DNA of 64,000 nucleotides from Strix aluco (lineage: Eukaryota > Chordata > Aves > Strigiformes > Strigidae). Positions 49,201-63,307 of this stretch are shown one piece after another (within the stretch, counting starts at the first letter, position 1; each line of letters opens with the position of its first letter). The DNA is taken from the NCBI RefSeq assembly GCF_031877795.1, contig NC_133971.1:3466195-3530194 (forward strand), written 5' to 3'. The notes beneath the pieces were generated by a model. The model saw nothing but the letters and a program-made list of their open reading frames with translations, had not been told where the DNA came from and did no database searches. The position numbers were made by a program, and so were the translations under genes.

Positions 49201-52200
49201 TTCATGGGAAAGTTTCCGTGGCACGGTTAAGTCATCAAAAGTCAGAAAATGGCAATGTTAAGGTTACATATGCCTCATCACGTGGAGGCTCTGCCTGCAT
49301 TCAGAAACACCTCGGGAGCACTCTGGTGACGTGGCTGTATTCACCACATGCAGCAGAGCCTTGCTTAACCGTGCCCTTGGAGCTCAGCAAAGAGGAAAAG
49401 GAAAACCACGACAACTTGGCTGGTGGCGGAGCAGAGGCCAGAGAGGCAGTTTGTGAAGGGAGGCATGAGCAGAGAGGCGCTGGGAAGAGACCCAGCTGGC
49501 CCTGAGCTTGGAGCAGAAGGACAGGGGGTCCGTGAGGGCCACAGGCCCGCGCAGGAGGAACGGCGGCCGAAGGGGACAGCGCCCGGATCCATGTTGATCT
49601 CTCTGCCCCTGGGCTCCCCTCAACCTTGTCGTGTTGCTCACGGGTGCATCCTGACATCTTGCAGCGTGGCTGCAGTTCAGGGAGAGTCTTAATTCAAGCC
49701 TGGCATTGTAGGAGGTTATAGCAGGAAGCTGAGCATGGAGAAATCCTTCAACTTTAAGCTGTCCTAAGCAAGTTCTGCAGGTTATGTGGAGTTCTGGGAT
49801 GTCACAGCTTAGTAACCTTTGTTAGCAGAGGTTTTTATCACAAATGGCACAAGAACAGAGGATAAGGACAGCTGCGCTACATCGAGTTGCCCCGTAGATT
49901 GCTCACAATTGCTCGTTAGGCCTCACAAAGTTGAAGTTTTTTGTCGACTCGCATCTGATGGATGCACTGCTCACTTAAACAACCCTTTACCTGTTTTTCT
50001 CAAGCTGTGTCCTACTATTAAGCAGGTAATAACTGTGGCTGCAACTCGCCTCGCTGTGCACAGAACATATCTGAAGTGAGAGCTGCATTTTTCTTTGAGT
50101 TTTCCATTAGGTCAAGAGTTTGTAGAAGATAGTGGCTGGCACTAGCAAAACTTTTGCAGAAGTCATTTTCTCTAGTGCTCTTGCGGAGGGATAATTGCTG
50201 CTGAAGTAGGTCTGTAGGGATGCTGAGAATGTTTCCATCCTTGAGTAATAAAAGAAAAATGATTCCACAGAGGGGGGGGAAAAAGGTCAGTGTTTTGAGC
50301 GCTTTCCGTGTCCCCTAAAGTACACTGAGGGAAAACCCGGACAAATCCATTCGGACAGTCCCTCTAATGTCACACACGTTACCAGAAAATCAGTGGAAAC
50401 AGCATAAACGTCCAGAGAATCTGCAAATATCTTACTTTTATGATAGCACAAATGGTTCATCTACTGTAAAACTGTTGCTAAGCAAAATGAACATGTTGGC
50501 AATTACCAGCAGTCAGAAGTGATAGCGCTTAGAATATATAATAAGTGGGAACTTTCCATATGTAGGTCTTTTTGAAATGACATGTGAGCGTTTAGCCAGT
50601 GGATGTTGTATTTGCCACTTTTTAGCCCTTACTGTTTTGAAAACTACTTCATTTATAAACGAATTTTTAAAGGAATTCCAAAGGAATAAACAAATGAAGG
50701 AATAATTTCTTTAAAATATTCCTCTTAAGAATGGGCTTAGCCAGAAGTTTGACTGACAGTAAAGCCTGCTTTATTGGTGTGAATAGAATTTGGACAATTT
50801 GTGCTGTCAAAAACTTGTGGTAAATTTACACCAAGTTCTGTAACCTATTCTTGCTTGATGGGCTCTCCGAGGTGTTGGAAGGAGCCCTTCCCAGCCTGCT
50901 ACTGGAGGCAAAGAGGTTGCAACACAGCAACCATCCCAGCTGTAAATGGAAATGTAAGGTAGAGAAGTTACCCACCGAAAAAGGAGCTGTGCAAGCTCAT
51001 ATAATAAATCTATTTTAAATTGAGTTGTGATGGAGACGGGGGGGGAGGGAAGCCAGCCACCTAGTGCTCTCCTGTTTAGTGAAAGGCAGAGCTACCATAA
51101 TACAGGTTGAAACTGCACAGTAGTGGTAGCACAGTGCTGTACTAAGGAATGCGAAAAGGAAATAGTAAAATATCTGTATGGCATTTGTGATTGCTGTATA
51201 TATTAAAAAAAAAATTATCACAGGCAAGCCAGCCAAGTAAAATGAAAGTAATAAAAAATGTTAGTTCATCTAGCTCATGCTACAGACCTCTCTTAAAAAG
51301 GCATTTAAAAAAGGCAAAAATATCTGAAGGCTTAAGAAATATGGTTTGACACACACCCCCTCCCCCTTCTCCAGGGTTCCTCAATGCTGAGGAATGATCC
51401 TGCTCAGGATTTTGCAGCTTGAAGGATGCATTAATCAAGTCAGTTCTTCAGTCCCCATTGGCAATTAAATTGTTCCGTGATACTTCTAAAAGAGCAAAAC
51501 ATAACTCCCACTATCCTACCTGAGACTTCTTCAGCTAATAAAATAGGTACTGGTATCTGGAGTTACGCAAGTGAACTAATTATACCTGTTTATAATGGTT
51601 GCTGCATTTATAAAAACAGTTGCAGTGCTAACAGCATCTAATTCATTACTTTGTGAAACAGTGAATATTGTGACTTGGAAAAGTGTTACTGTGACTCATT
51701 TTTGGTTTCTTTTTTTTTTTTTTAAAAAAAGGTAATACTGTGTTGTCTTTCCCACACAGTTTGGATTACAAATTGATTACACCCTATTCAGGGCAACCTT
51801 AACAGAAAAATTGATTTATGTTATTATTTTTTTAAAACCAAGGTGTTTGAGGTACAGTTTCTGTGCTGCATTAGTAAACCACCAGGAGGATTTGTGACTT
51901 GATTCCTTAATGAAACAGCTCAGCAGGAATATATATCACCAAAGCTGTGCTTTATGTTTTAAAAAAGTTGCACAAAAGTTAACCATACCTTTTCGCACTC
52001 ACTTTTCTACAAGCATCAGCTTCCACTTGGTAATCAAATGTGATATATTGCAGTAAGAGGAAATTTAAATGGACAAAATTCGTCAATTATGCTTTTACCC
52101 ACTAGGGGGACCCATTGTTATGACTAAAAAGCGGGATCTGAAGTTAGAAAAACAAAACCAGCATAATCAAATGTCAGGTGGAATTTTTATACCAGAATCT

Positions 52201-55200
52201 TTTCACTCTCTCGGTGTGTACACACACCTTCAAAATCTGTGGGCCTCTTCCACCCATACAATAGCGATTTATCAACTAGGATGCAACTTCTTTGCAGTAC
52301 AAATAGGAACTGAGCATTTTGCACGGACAGAAAGCTCACGTTTCTATGCTGGGTCACCTTGCAGCTGAAAGAAAAATGGACAGAAAAAAGATTTAATTGC
52401 TTGCAATGTATAGAATTTACCAAGAAAATAGACACTTGTTCAAAGATGTGCTATTTTGTTTTCTTTTATTCATGGGTTATGGGGATACAACTGTGGTTTT
52501 TCTGTGCTGACAACCAAACAGCTCACCTATCTGCTAATTATTTCCTGCCTCAAGCACGCACCCTCCTTTACTCTGAGCTTTGCAACTCCGTGCTCAGCTC
52601 TTCAGAAAGCTCCTTTGCAAAATCATCTCATGCAAAATCATTTCCCCTGTGCTGGACTCGCTCCGCGTCGTCCTGCCCTGTGACCAGGGTCTGTGACTGC
52701 CTCATCCCCGTCCCCTGCGCCCTGCCACGCTCCGCATCCCTCTTCCCTCCCACAGGCACCCCGAGGCTTGTCTCGTGTGTGATCCTTCCCCCCTCATTTT
52801 GCCAGCCCCATCACAAACCTTGCCTCGCTCAGGTAGATTAGGGGAGAGCAGAATGGAAAAAACCCAAGCAGCTGTAAAACGATCTGGAAAGTTCTGCACG
52901 CAATGTTTTTTGATCAATGGCTGCTTCGTCTGGTGGTGTCACGCTGCTCCTCTTCCTCCTCTGCCCCCATCTGCCTTCTCTTACTCTTTTTATTGTTCTG
53001 TGTTGTTTTGTGTCAAGATGAATTTGGCACCTGAGCTCTAAAAAGTTGCAGACAGTGCCAAAGTAAAAAGTGGTGGAAATTATTTCTTACTGCATAGAAT
53101 GAAGTTGTTCTAACACCATTTCTAATGCTACTAGTAACCATGCTTTTTCTCAGAACACAAAGCTTTATTAGGTCTTCTTATTTCACACATTTAATATTTT
53201 AAATTCTTCCAGGTGTGATGGAGATATGATTCAGTAACTTTCAAGAAAAAAACATTTCTTATTTAAATATCCTCAAATGAGTGAGGTTTTATCTCGAATT
53301 AGTGTTTACTTAAGTAAAATTTTCTCCCCCTGAGTAAAAGACTGATGAACAATTGTGCTGTGTGACCATTAAAGAAAGTATTTCAGGAAAGTGCCTGTTT
53401 GGTTGCTTTCAATGGCTGTTTTTGACAGATTGTGCAGAGATTTGGGATGAAATATTCAGAACGCATCCAAGTAACTAACGGATCTGCAGCTTGATTTCCA
53501 CAGTGAACCACAGGAGGGGGGAATCTCTGTCTCTAGGATCTTGGCCCTTGAACCAAACAGACTTTCAAATCCCTCTGCTAGCACTGGAAATTGAGCACCC
53601 TCACACCCCTCAGAAGCGACTTTAACTTCCTAAATCACACAGTTGCTTTTGCAATTATTACCCTCATCCTGTGCAGGAATCTTGATATTCTACGTGTGGC
53701 AGACCTCCAGGTATTTTTATTTTACTATGTATTTATTATTCATGTGAGTTTAAAAAGGGGATAAATCCAGCTAAAGTGCAGACAACTTTGTGAGGCTGTG
53801 ATATGGCTGAAAGATGAATTTGCATCCACTTCTCCCCTGTTGATATTAAGGCACCATGCAGTGACAAACCTGATGTTGTCTGATCTCTGCTAGTCTTTGT
53901 GCATCCAGCACAAATAATGTTAAATATGGATGTGGAAGGCAGGAATTTGCCCTGTACTTCAGTGAGATGAAACATGATGGATGGCAGAAACACGGGAAAG
54001 GTGGTTTCAGCATGGGTAATATTTTGCAAACAGAGTGGAAATTAAATGCATATGATTTCTTTACTGCTGCAGTGCTGGATCTCTCCAGAGGCCTGGCCCA
54101 CAAAGGTGCACCCGAGGGGTTAGAGGGACCGTGGTGGGACGGAGCAGGGTCTGCGGTCTCCAGGCAGTCACCAGCAGAAGGGACATCATCTTATTGCTGC
54201 AGTCACACAGTCTGGCACCTCGGTGCTCTCCCAACTTTTCACAGTGGATTAAGCTGAGGAAGGTGCAAACTCACACTGCGTCTTTTGTTATGGTAGTGCT
54301 TGTTTTTGGCACGGGGGCTTCGGAGGCAGAAGGGATGTTGACATCTGAAATTGCTGCGTCTTTGCACCTGCCCAAAATTCGTCTGTTGAAACCTTACGTT
54401 GTGTAATTAAAGTTTCAGCTGTATGGATCAAGCTGGTACCTGTAGCCTTGCTGCTTCTTAAGGTTGATGCAAGGCCAGGGGAGCTGTTGCAGCCCCAGGG
54501 CATTGTGGAGAGGGTCTGGGGGCTCTCAATTTTTGTATTGTGGTGGTTTTAGGGGCCCTCTGTGGGGTCCTTCTGCAGATGGCATCTGACAGCAAGTTCA
54601 TGGTGCTGCACTGAGCGCATCAGGCTAGTTTATGTTTAGGACACATGCTCAAATGCAAAGAAATGTGTCAATTCAGATTCTGTTCTGGAAAAAAAGGACA
54701 ACACATGCAATCTAGTAGGAAATTACTAACTGTGCAAACCAGTTTTAAGCTGCTGTGAAGATCTGTGATCGATAAGAATATGAGATATGAACGAGCTATA
54801 ATTCCCCAATAATAATATGACCTTGTTTTAATTCAGCACAAGCTAGTAGCATTCCATCTCTTACTGCTTCTGAGGGCTAAATGACCACCTAAAAATGAGC
54901 AGGGAGTAGGTATTTATATCAGATTTCATTTCTGATCTCTGAAAGTTTGTTATTTATTTGCATTGGCAGATCTAAAAATCAAAATTGCCTAAATGTGCTG
55001 TTAACCTGCTTTTGATTGCACTCTGTAAAATGTGTGCTTTAAAAAAAACCCAGGAGCCTGGTGGCTGTTTCTGAGGCTGTTTTTCTTTTCAGCTTTGGAA
55101 AGAAATATTTACATGGAAGGGTAATGATGCTAAAATTAATAAATGAAGGAATCTTTGCTCTGGAGGGACCGAAAGAAACTTGTCTGTTCTGAAATTTATT

Positions 55201-57083
55201 AAAATGCATTCTCTTTGGCTAGAACTGAGTTGGTGCCAAAAGAGTGGTCTCAAACTCATGTGGAAGATTTATTTCATTATATTTATTTATTTGTTTGTTT
55301 GTTTTTGTAGCTTACAAAAGCTCTGTGTAAATAAACAATATACCCTAAATCCAAACTAGCCAGGTCGACAGCACAGTTTACTCAGACCAGTGTGTACAAT
55401 TAAAAAACTAATACAAACAAGAATATAATTATTGCAAGTTCTTACAAATTTTTGTAAAGTGTTCCTGGTGTCTGACAGTTTCCTACTCTTATTTCATGTT
55501 CTGAGACACATATTAATATGTCTCAAGAATCCCTGACTTCAGTTGCTGTAATGTTAACTGCATTTTTAAAAGAAATACAAAGTCTCATAAACTTAAAATT
55601 TGCTGTTTTCCATGAACACCTGCTTTTCCTGCTCATTAGAAGCAAACTTTGTGAATACTAATTGACATCCTTACTCAGCCCCAGAGCCTGATCCAGGAGC
55701 ATATGATGGATTTTACTTCTTTGCTATATTTGCATTTTAAAATCCTACCTTACAAAAGACAAACGTAAAAGGTGGGAATTCAGTGAAAGGAATCCAGAAA
55801 ATCCACCAGGATCTACTAACTTGCCATTTCTTCTAAATATAAAATACGCACAGCAGTTGTACAACTGTATGTTTATATGCAGCTCTGCATTTTTGACTGA
55901 AAAAGAGAGCTTTCTTAATATAGCCTAAAGTGTGATTTCGCTTGGAAAAGTGAATCTGTAAACTTAGCATCATGTTTATTGTCTTAATGACTTTTCAGAT
56001 TCCAGACTTGATTTGTACACTGGCACAGCAACTTGTTTATCCTAACTACGAGCTCAGTCTGAGGTCAGCAAGTCTAGCTACGTTCAAGGGCCCAAAAACT
56101 AATGCGATAGTACATCTGCGGGAGCGGTTGCGTAACTCAACATCTTATCAAGTCACCACATCAATCCAGGGTTGTGGTATACAGGACTATAAAAACGCTG
56201 CTGCCTTTCTCCAAGTTTCTCCACCCTGCATTGTGTTTTCCTGTCCTCCTCCCTTCTGCTTTCCACACAAAAGGGAGTTCACTGAAATGCCTTGGTTTGC
56301 CCCCAAACTACTGACCTTGGAAGGAAAGGCTGGGAAAGCAGCAAGACTTTCAAACGAAGGAAGTACTTAACTTGTCTTGTTTCTAACCTAAGGCTAGGCT
56401 GTGTTAAAGGAGATTCAGCAGGAGCAGCACCTTCTCCAGGCAGCCTCCACCGGCTCTGCTCATCCTGTAAGGCACTTCCCGGGTGTTTTTGAGCTGTCGC
56501 GGTCCCATCCCTGGGAACGTGCAGGTTTGGGTTAACCGGAGGGATGCATGTGCTTGGTACCTGAGGCAACCCTGAAATTGCTGCTGGAAGGTGCCTCCAT
56601 GAGGTGTGGAGAGCCCATCAGTGATTGCTGCTGATGCCACTCTGAAGATGAGTGCAAGTTGCCATGTTTATTAATGATGTGGCTGTGTAACGCGGTAATA
56701 CACAGAACTTTTTTGTCTGTAAACATGATAAAAAATAGTTGATTCGGTGTGAAGGGGACGCTGCTCTGCAGTCCTGGCACCGTGTAACCCGAGGCAGCTC
56801 GCCTGCGAGTGGAGCAGATGCTTGAGCACTGGCTCACCACCATTGCAGTCTTAGGATACAAATGTGTATTATTATTATTTTTTTTAATAAATGCGTTTTG
56901 GACGACATGACAGGATGCTACTTCAGCACTGTGTAATGAGATCATTTGGTTCCAGCTAACAGGATCTAAGTATCCGTTCTGCTGCAGGATAACTTGGTGG
57001 TTGTCCTGCCTAACATCTACACAAAACGCTTTTCCATCCTGCAAGTTTTACTTGTATTTATGGAAGGTTTCTGGTGGTGTCGC

Positions 57084-57106
57084 TTTTTTTTTTTTTTTTT
57101 TTTTTT
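57084..57106. repeat. Poly(T), 23 nt
   Basis: An uninterrupted T-run, followed by AAATGCC. It could be a minus-strand poly(A) relic, but no retrocopy is recognised next to it. Confidence 0.95.
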
Positions 57107-58439
57107 AAATGCCTTTCTTTCAGAGTGCTGAAAAATCTGAAGAGAAATTAAGTTGTTGCTGGAAAACCAAACAGGCTGCCATCCCTTTTTCTTTTCTGGG
57201 CTAAAGTCCAATTTTGCACAGCAGTTGCAAAGAAAAAGCAAACGCATCACTAGATTCAGCGAGAAATATTGTAACAGTATGTAATCTCTGTCAAGATAAA
57301 ATTGCTTTGTGATTTACATTACAATAAATCCTGACCTTTAAGTGCTGCAGACTAAGCTAATCTGTGAAGTACTTTATTCTATCACTGAATCAGCGTGTGA
57401 AGCTGAAGCAAAGTGACTGTGCTAGTCCCACTGTGGTGTTGCTGAAGAGCATGTAGGAAAGCAGATCATGATGCACCGTTCCATGTGCATCGCAACAGTG
57501 ATGTAATTGAAATATCTATTGTGGATTAATAGAGTTACTTGCTACTGCTGTAGGAGGCCTAAATTAATATTCTTATAAATACAGAGCGTGTCATATTTAA
57601 ATTGACATAAATCAGGACATTTAGACTTGAGTTTAAAAATCCGGGCTGACTTTCTAACGTTAGTTTGCTAATAACTCACTCCCTCTCTCTTGCTCCCCTC
57701 AGTTATTTTCTTTTTAGGACAGCTTGTGTGTCAGCATAGATATTTCAGCCTTAATGTAAAATTTTTGGCCTTTGTCTCCTAAAGTCTCACTTAAGAGTGT
57801 TGTTTGGGTGTAGCCTTTTGTCACCTCTGGCACTTAAGTTAGTCTTCGCTTGTTCTTTTTTGTGGAAAAAAAATCCCCCAAATGAATATTTAAGGATTCT
57901 TTAATTATGTATTTACCCAGCGGTCCTTACCAGAAAACACATAATATTCACCAGATTAAGTAGGTAATCAAGATGTTATTAAAACAGGAGTTCTTGACAC
58001 ATTATCCCGTAACACAGCAGTTAAGTTTATTGCGTCATGGTCTACTTGGAGCATTTTTAGCCTATGTATTTATATGTGCACTTAGAGGCAATCTTATTAT
58101 AAAGCACTTAGGTCTACTGAGCCAATCAGATTTGCAGACTAGGAATGTATTATAAACTCTGTAATTTTGCATACAGAGCATCTCATGCTGTGAAACTAAC
58201 TGCTTTTTAAAGCTTTTCATGTTACTGTTAGACCACCTTGCTTTAACATCTGCTGAAACATTGGGAAGAACCTAATACTGATGGAAAAAAAGTTTATCTG
58301 GGTCTTTCTCCAGTATTTGGGTCATACAACATTTTATTTTTTAATTTCATTATATGTGGTATTCTGAGACCACTCATATTGTCTGATATATGTTGATATA
58401 TGTCCATTATCTTGGAAGTTTCATTTGTCTGTGTCTCAT

Positions 58440-58575
58440 TCATGTATGTACATATATTGTATACTTGTTAGGTGTACACATCATATGTTATACATGTATG
58501 TACACATATATTTATACATACGTATATATATCTTTTTTGTTGGTTGTATATGTGTCTGTGTGTGTATTCACATAT
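58440..58575. repeat. Degenerate TATG/TACA-TA microsatellite
   Basis: Alternating purine-pyrimidine text such as CATGTATGTACATATAT, TATACATACGTATATATAT and GTGTCTGTGTGTGTATTC, interrupted by short unique spacers. Confidence 0.85.
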
Positions 58576-61205
58576 AAATAAAAAAATCCACTAGGATTAG
58601 TCAAGCCTGCATCTGGATCTGATAATCTGGGACAAGTCAGGAAGGAAGAGAAGAGGGTAATAGGAAACAGATGCTGAAGACAAAGATGGGCACTGATGTG
58701 CAATATTACAGACAAGAATAAAAAGTTAAATGGTGGAAGGACAAGGAGAAAACACTGTCATGAGAGAAGGAGCTGCAAAAGCTAAATATTCTAAATGATA
58801 ATCAATAGGATTGGCTGATTGGCAATATAAGGTCCCCAGTTTTACCCAAATGTATGTGAAGTATCTTCTGAATATTTTACTCTTATTTTACAGCTAAATA
58901 CTTTTAAGTTGTGGCAGAATCTCTTTGTGTCTCTGAGGAACTAGAAGAAAAGAAGTGGGGCATTAGACAGAGGAAATTTTTTTTTTATCTAAAATTTTTA
59001 ACATTTTAATTTGAAGTCACCTGGAAATCTCTAAGCACAGAAGTTATAAACTTTTAAACCGTGGACTCGCTGTGCCGATCTGTCTGAAAAACGTGTCGGT
59101 CTGTCCGGTTTCCTCACTGCTGAATGTGTGGGGTTGTCTGTTATATTTAGTTATGGATGATTGCATAAATCTGAAAAAATGTCCATGGGAGGCTTTGACC
59201 TATCCATAATGCCCTGGGTAGTCCAGGGGCACAGACATAATCCCCCAGTGGACCTGTAGTTGACATCCAAAAGGCCAGGTGGAAAGGATCTCTCTGCAGA
59301 TAGGTGGAATCATTGTATATATAATATACGATACACCTGCCATGGTTGATAGAGTCCTGAACAGAGTTTGTTGAAGATTTTCTGAATTTTTTTTTTCCTT
59401 ATGACAAGTTTAGAATCTGTTTAAGTCAGTGCTTTTACAACAAAACTATTTTCTGAAAATGGATTATTTCAGTTACGTTTTAATTAAGAAATGCTTTTGA
59501 CAGAAAGTTTTAAAATTGTTAGACTGAATCAATTTGACATTTTTTAAAATTAAAAAATCCCAGTTCAGCAAGCCAAAAAACTTCTCTGGAAACTTAAGGT
59601 AACTACAGCTTAAAAGCAACTGATGTTAAAAAAAGAAGTTTTAGAAAGTTTTGAAAAGGGGAGAATTGGAGAAATTTCTCAGATTTCAGCTGTTGGTTTG
59701 TTTATGTTCCTTTGCTCTTGCCTTTGAGGGTTTCCACTGAGGTTTCATAGGTCTGACTGCCAGGTCATTAGGAATAATTTTACCTCCAGTGACTGTCCCC
59801 GATCACACCCACTACTGAGCTGGCAGTGGTGATGCCAAGGTTAGATTTATACTGGTGGATGAGTCAAAGCATGATGCCGGGCCACTAATAGATGCTATAG
59901 GTATAGTGCTCATTTCAAACAGTTCAGATATGCTCTTCTGGATGTTTCCCACAAAAAAAAAAAATTAATTAGACTTTGTTAGGTCATTTCAGTAGGATCT
60001 GGCTGAACAGCTGCTTGTGGTGAAGAAATGAGGGCAGGTGTCTGAACCAGCAGCTGATGGCAACTGCTTTTTAAAGCCCCTGCCTTGTCTTCTTGAGATC
60101 CTTTGCCTCTGTAAATGCCTTTGTAGGAAAGCTAGCTCACCTGGAGCCAGGTCAGTCGGGGAGGCCAACCAAGGAGTCATCTGGCCATGGGAGGGTCATA
60201 AGAAGAAAGGGAGAGAGTCAGTGCTGTTTCATCCTCCCTGTTGACAGGGAGCTCTCTGCATCAGAAATGCAAAGGTTTAGGGAAAACCCTGTTTTCTTGG
60301 GTGCTAACTCATCCGAGGGGCTTCCATGGGAAAGAGAAAGAAGGTAAGGGGTCTTGTGATGAGAAGATCTCCTGGATTGCCTATTCCTTCCCCTTCCTTG
60401 TTGTTCTGTGTTTATTCATTGCTCTCCCATGGTCAGTAGCTGTACATTCAGTACCTCCAGGTGAAGCCCCTCCCTATCCCCCCCTGCCACTTTGGTAGCT
60501 AGTTTCCAAGAGAAGTTATTTAGCAGCCCTCTCTTACCTTGGTCTTCTAAACAAAATGTACATCATCATCTGAAATGGGCCTGCAAAATAGCTTTCTCGG
60601 TATATATCAAAGCCTCTCTGGACAAGTGGTTGTGCCTGTCCATTTACACAATGGTTTTATAACAGCTTGTCCTGAGATGTTCCTTGTGCTGCCATTCAAT
60701 GTGACCTTAAATATTTTATCAGGGCTTAAAATACAGAACTTATCCATTTACTTAAAGTTAGGTTGTTGTTTTTTTTTTTTTTTCCTTTTCTATTCATTTA
60801 TAGTTTCCACTCTCTACTGCACAGCAGCTGTATTTTTTGTAAGTTTCTGGGTTTTTTAAAAAACTTATTTTCAAGAAAACAAATGCCTGAATGTCAAACA
60901 CAAAGTGTTTCACCGCTTTATTTGGTCATCTCCAAGAGCTAACTAATACCAGTGTGCTGCAGACAGCTGGCCTCCTAAATTACACCGTCAGCTTCCTGCC
61001 AGTTCATGTGGGTATCGTTCCTGGGCGCAACCCCCCAAACTGAGTCATTTCTCACAACAATTAAAAAAAAGTGGCTTTGTGGGACGGAGGAACCTTAAGT
61101 CCCACTGTGAAGAGGGCAGCTGTGTATTTCTGTTAACCTCAGCGATTTGTTCGCAAAGGTTCAGAAAACTATCACTGGACGGAAAAAGTCTAGACTTTTT
61201 GTCTT

Positions 61206-61229
61206 CCCCCCCCCCCCCCCCCCCCCCCC
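61206..61229. repeat. Poly(C), 24 nt
   Basis: Twenty-four consecutive C following GTCTT and preceding AAAGATG. The other strand is G24. Confidence 0.95.
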
Positions 61230-63284
61230 AAAGATGAAAAGAGGTGTTTTCTTTTCCAGGGAACAAAGGCTTGTACATGCAGACATAAGCCTCCTCCCAT
61301 TCATCGGTGGTTTGGGAGGGGTGAACACAGAAGGCTGTGTTGTTTGCTGGCTGTGGCTCTCCCCATGTGTGGTTTGGTGGAGCTCCATCGCTTGGCCGGG
61401 ACTGCAAATCTAAGTGGACTTGTGATTTTCACCCACTGGGCCAGGCTGGGCTGCATCGTCACAGGCAGCGTGGCATTGGCTTGCAAAAGTGGATTTTGAG
61501 TGACCCACAAGCAGAAGGGAGTGACTGCCTGTTGGGGAGAAAACAAAATCAAAATTAAATCCCCGGCACACAAGATAAGGACTTGATCAGTAAGGAAGTG
61601 CAAACCACTCTCTCCTGCAATTTACTGCTGCGTTGGTACCCCAGAGCCCTACTAATGGTGGCTATACCTAGGCTAAATGCTTCCTAAAGCACTGAATTTT
61701 CTACCTAGCTTTCATTGGTGTTGAAAGTCCAGGTTGTTCCTAAACTGGTCTTCCCACCTGCTCCCTGTGAAGGCATCCACCCTGGGTGGTGTGCGGTGCT
61801 TCTTCCTCCCTTCTCCTCTTTCCAGGCTCAGCCCCAGGCTCTCCCAACCATGAGTGGTCACCCCCATCTGTGGGAGACCCACAACTGCACGATGACTTTT
61901 TGTGTGTATGATTTTTGGGTTCTGTTTCTGATTTGCCACAATAATTTTTTAACATATTTTAACATTTTTTGTCTGCGCATCCCTTTCTCCTCTTTCTTTT
62001 TTTTTTTTTTTAAGAATATATGATTTCACCCTGTTTCTTTACCACTTTAATGATCTGATCCTACCAGTAATGCTCATGTGGAATTAACGACTGCGGTTGT
62101 TTCCTTCCTCCCATGATACCCAGGAATGGTGGTGCTCCTGGAGCAGAAGAGCAGTACTGAGCCAATGCACGTTGAGCTCTCACTGGCCCGTAGCACGGTG
62201 GTGAAGAGCATAATGTGCCGGAGGAGTCACATCCATGGGCGTTGCTGTTGTTGGGCACACTTGGCTCCTTCCCCACCTCCTGCTCCTGCAGGGACCGGCT
62301 GCCACCACATTGCTGGCAGGAGATGCTCCCCACCTTACCTCCATGGGAGAGGGTCCCCAAGGAGCCTCTGAAATTCTCTCCCCATCCCTTTCCTATATCT
62401 TAAATTTATCTGAGCATCCAGCATAAATTCAGGATCTTCTCATCATTTTTTTTTCTGTGGGTTTTTTTTTTTTTTTTGACTGAAAGTTGCCACAGCAGAA
62501 ATAAATCTGAGGTCACAGAACGAGTCCACTCCTAGAAAGAATGAATCCTGTTGAGTTTTAAGCCTTTATGAATCCATTTTTATGGGCCTCCTTTTTGAAA
62601 TTTGTGGATTAGGATGGACATACCAACACTTTCTACTGTTGTAAGGAAGGGAAAAAAAAAACCAACAAAAGCAACCCTGTGCACACTCAGAAAATAAATG
62701 ATGGGGGTCTATTCATTTTAGAAATAGTGTTAATATTCCTGGATAGATTGCACACAGCTTGAAATAAACAAACATACACAGTAGCAATTTAGATATAATT
62801 GTATCTCCTTTTTTATTTAGATTTATACAATATTAACTGTAGAAAGACCAATAATGTCAAGAACTGTGGAAAAATATTTTTCATTAGGAAAAGACGTACT
62901 GGAAATTTATTCTCTTCCTGAGCTCTGTGAACATGCTGGCAGTTCAGTATAAAACAAAGCAAATACTCAGGTTGTGAAAAGTTGTTTTCTCTCTGTAACT
63001 TCCTGAATGTTACCCTAACTGGATTTTCAAATTGGTTTCTGTGGTCTGCTGCTATGCACAGCAGAAGAAATTGCAGGCATCTCTTAAGCTGAAAGAGTAT
63101 TTTTAGATGTTTTGTGGGCTGTGTATCAATTACTTTATAACATAGAGTTAGTAAGGAATGTATGAAATATATTTAGTGTCTTTCGAGAGTATTTTAGGAG
63201 CATTTGATTCTGACACATGGAATATAATTTACAGAGATGCAAGTTACATCATTATCAAATTATATATTGAGAAAACACCACCAC

Positions 63285-63307
63285 AAAAAAAAAAAAAAAA
63301 AAAAAAA
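63285..63307. repeat. Poly(A), 23 nt
   Basis: An uninterrupted A-run after CACCACCAC, in AT-rich intergenic sequence. No identifiable retrocopy lies upstream. Confidence 0.95.

Noticed and set aside
52359-52841. 160-codon plus-strand frame
   Set aside because: Cys/Ser/Phe-rich with no domain and no supporting transcript signals. Treated as chance.
56532-57044. 170-codon minus-strand frame, the longest in the right-hand intergenic part
   Set aside because: No recognisable domain, an Asn run from a simple repeat, no splice or promoter context. Likely chance, though a translated search could overturn this.
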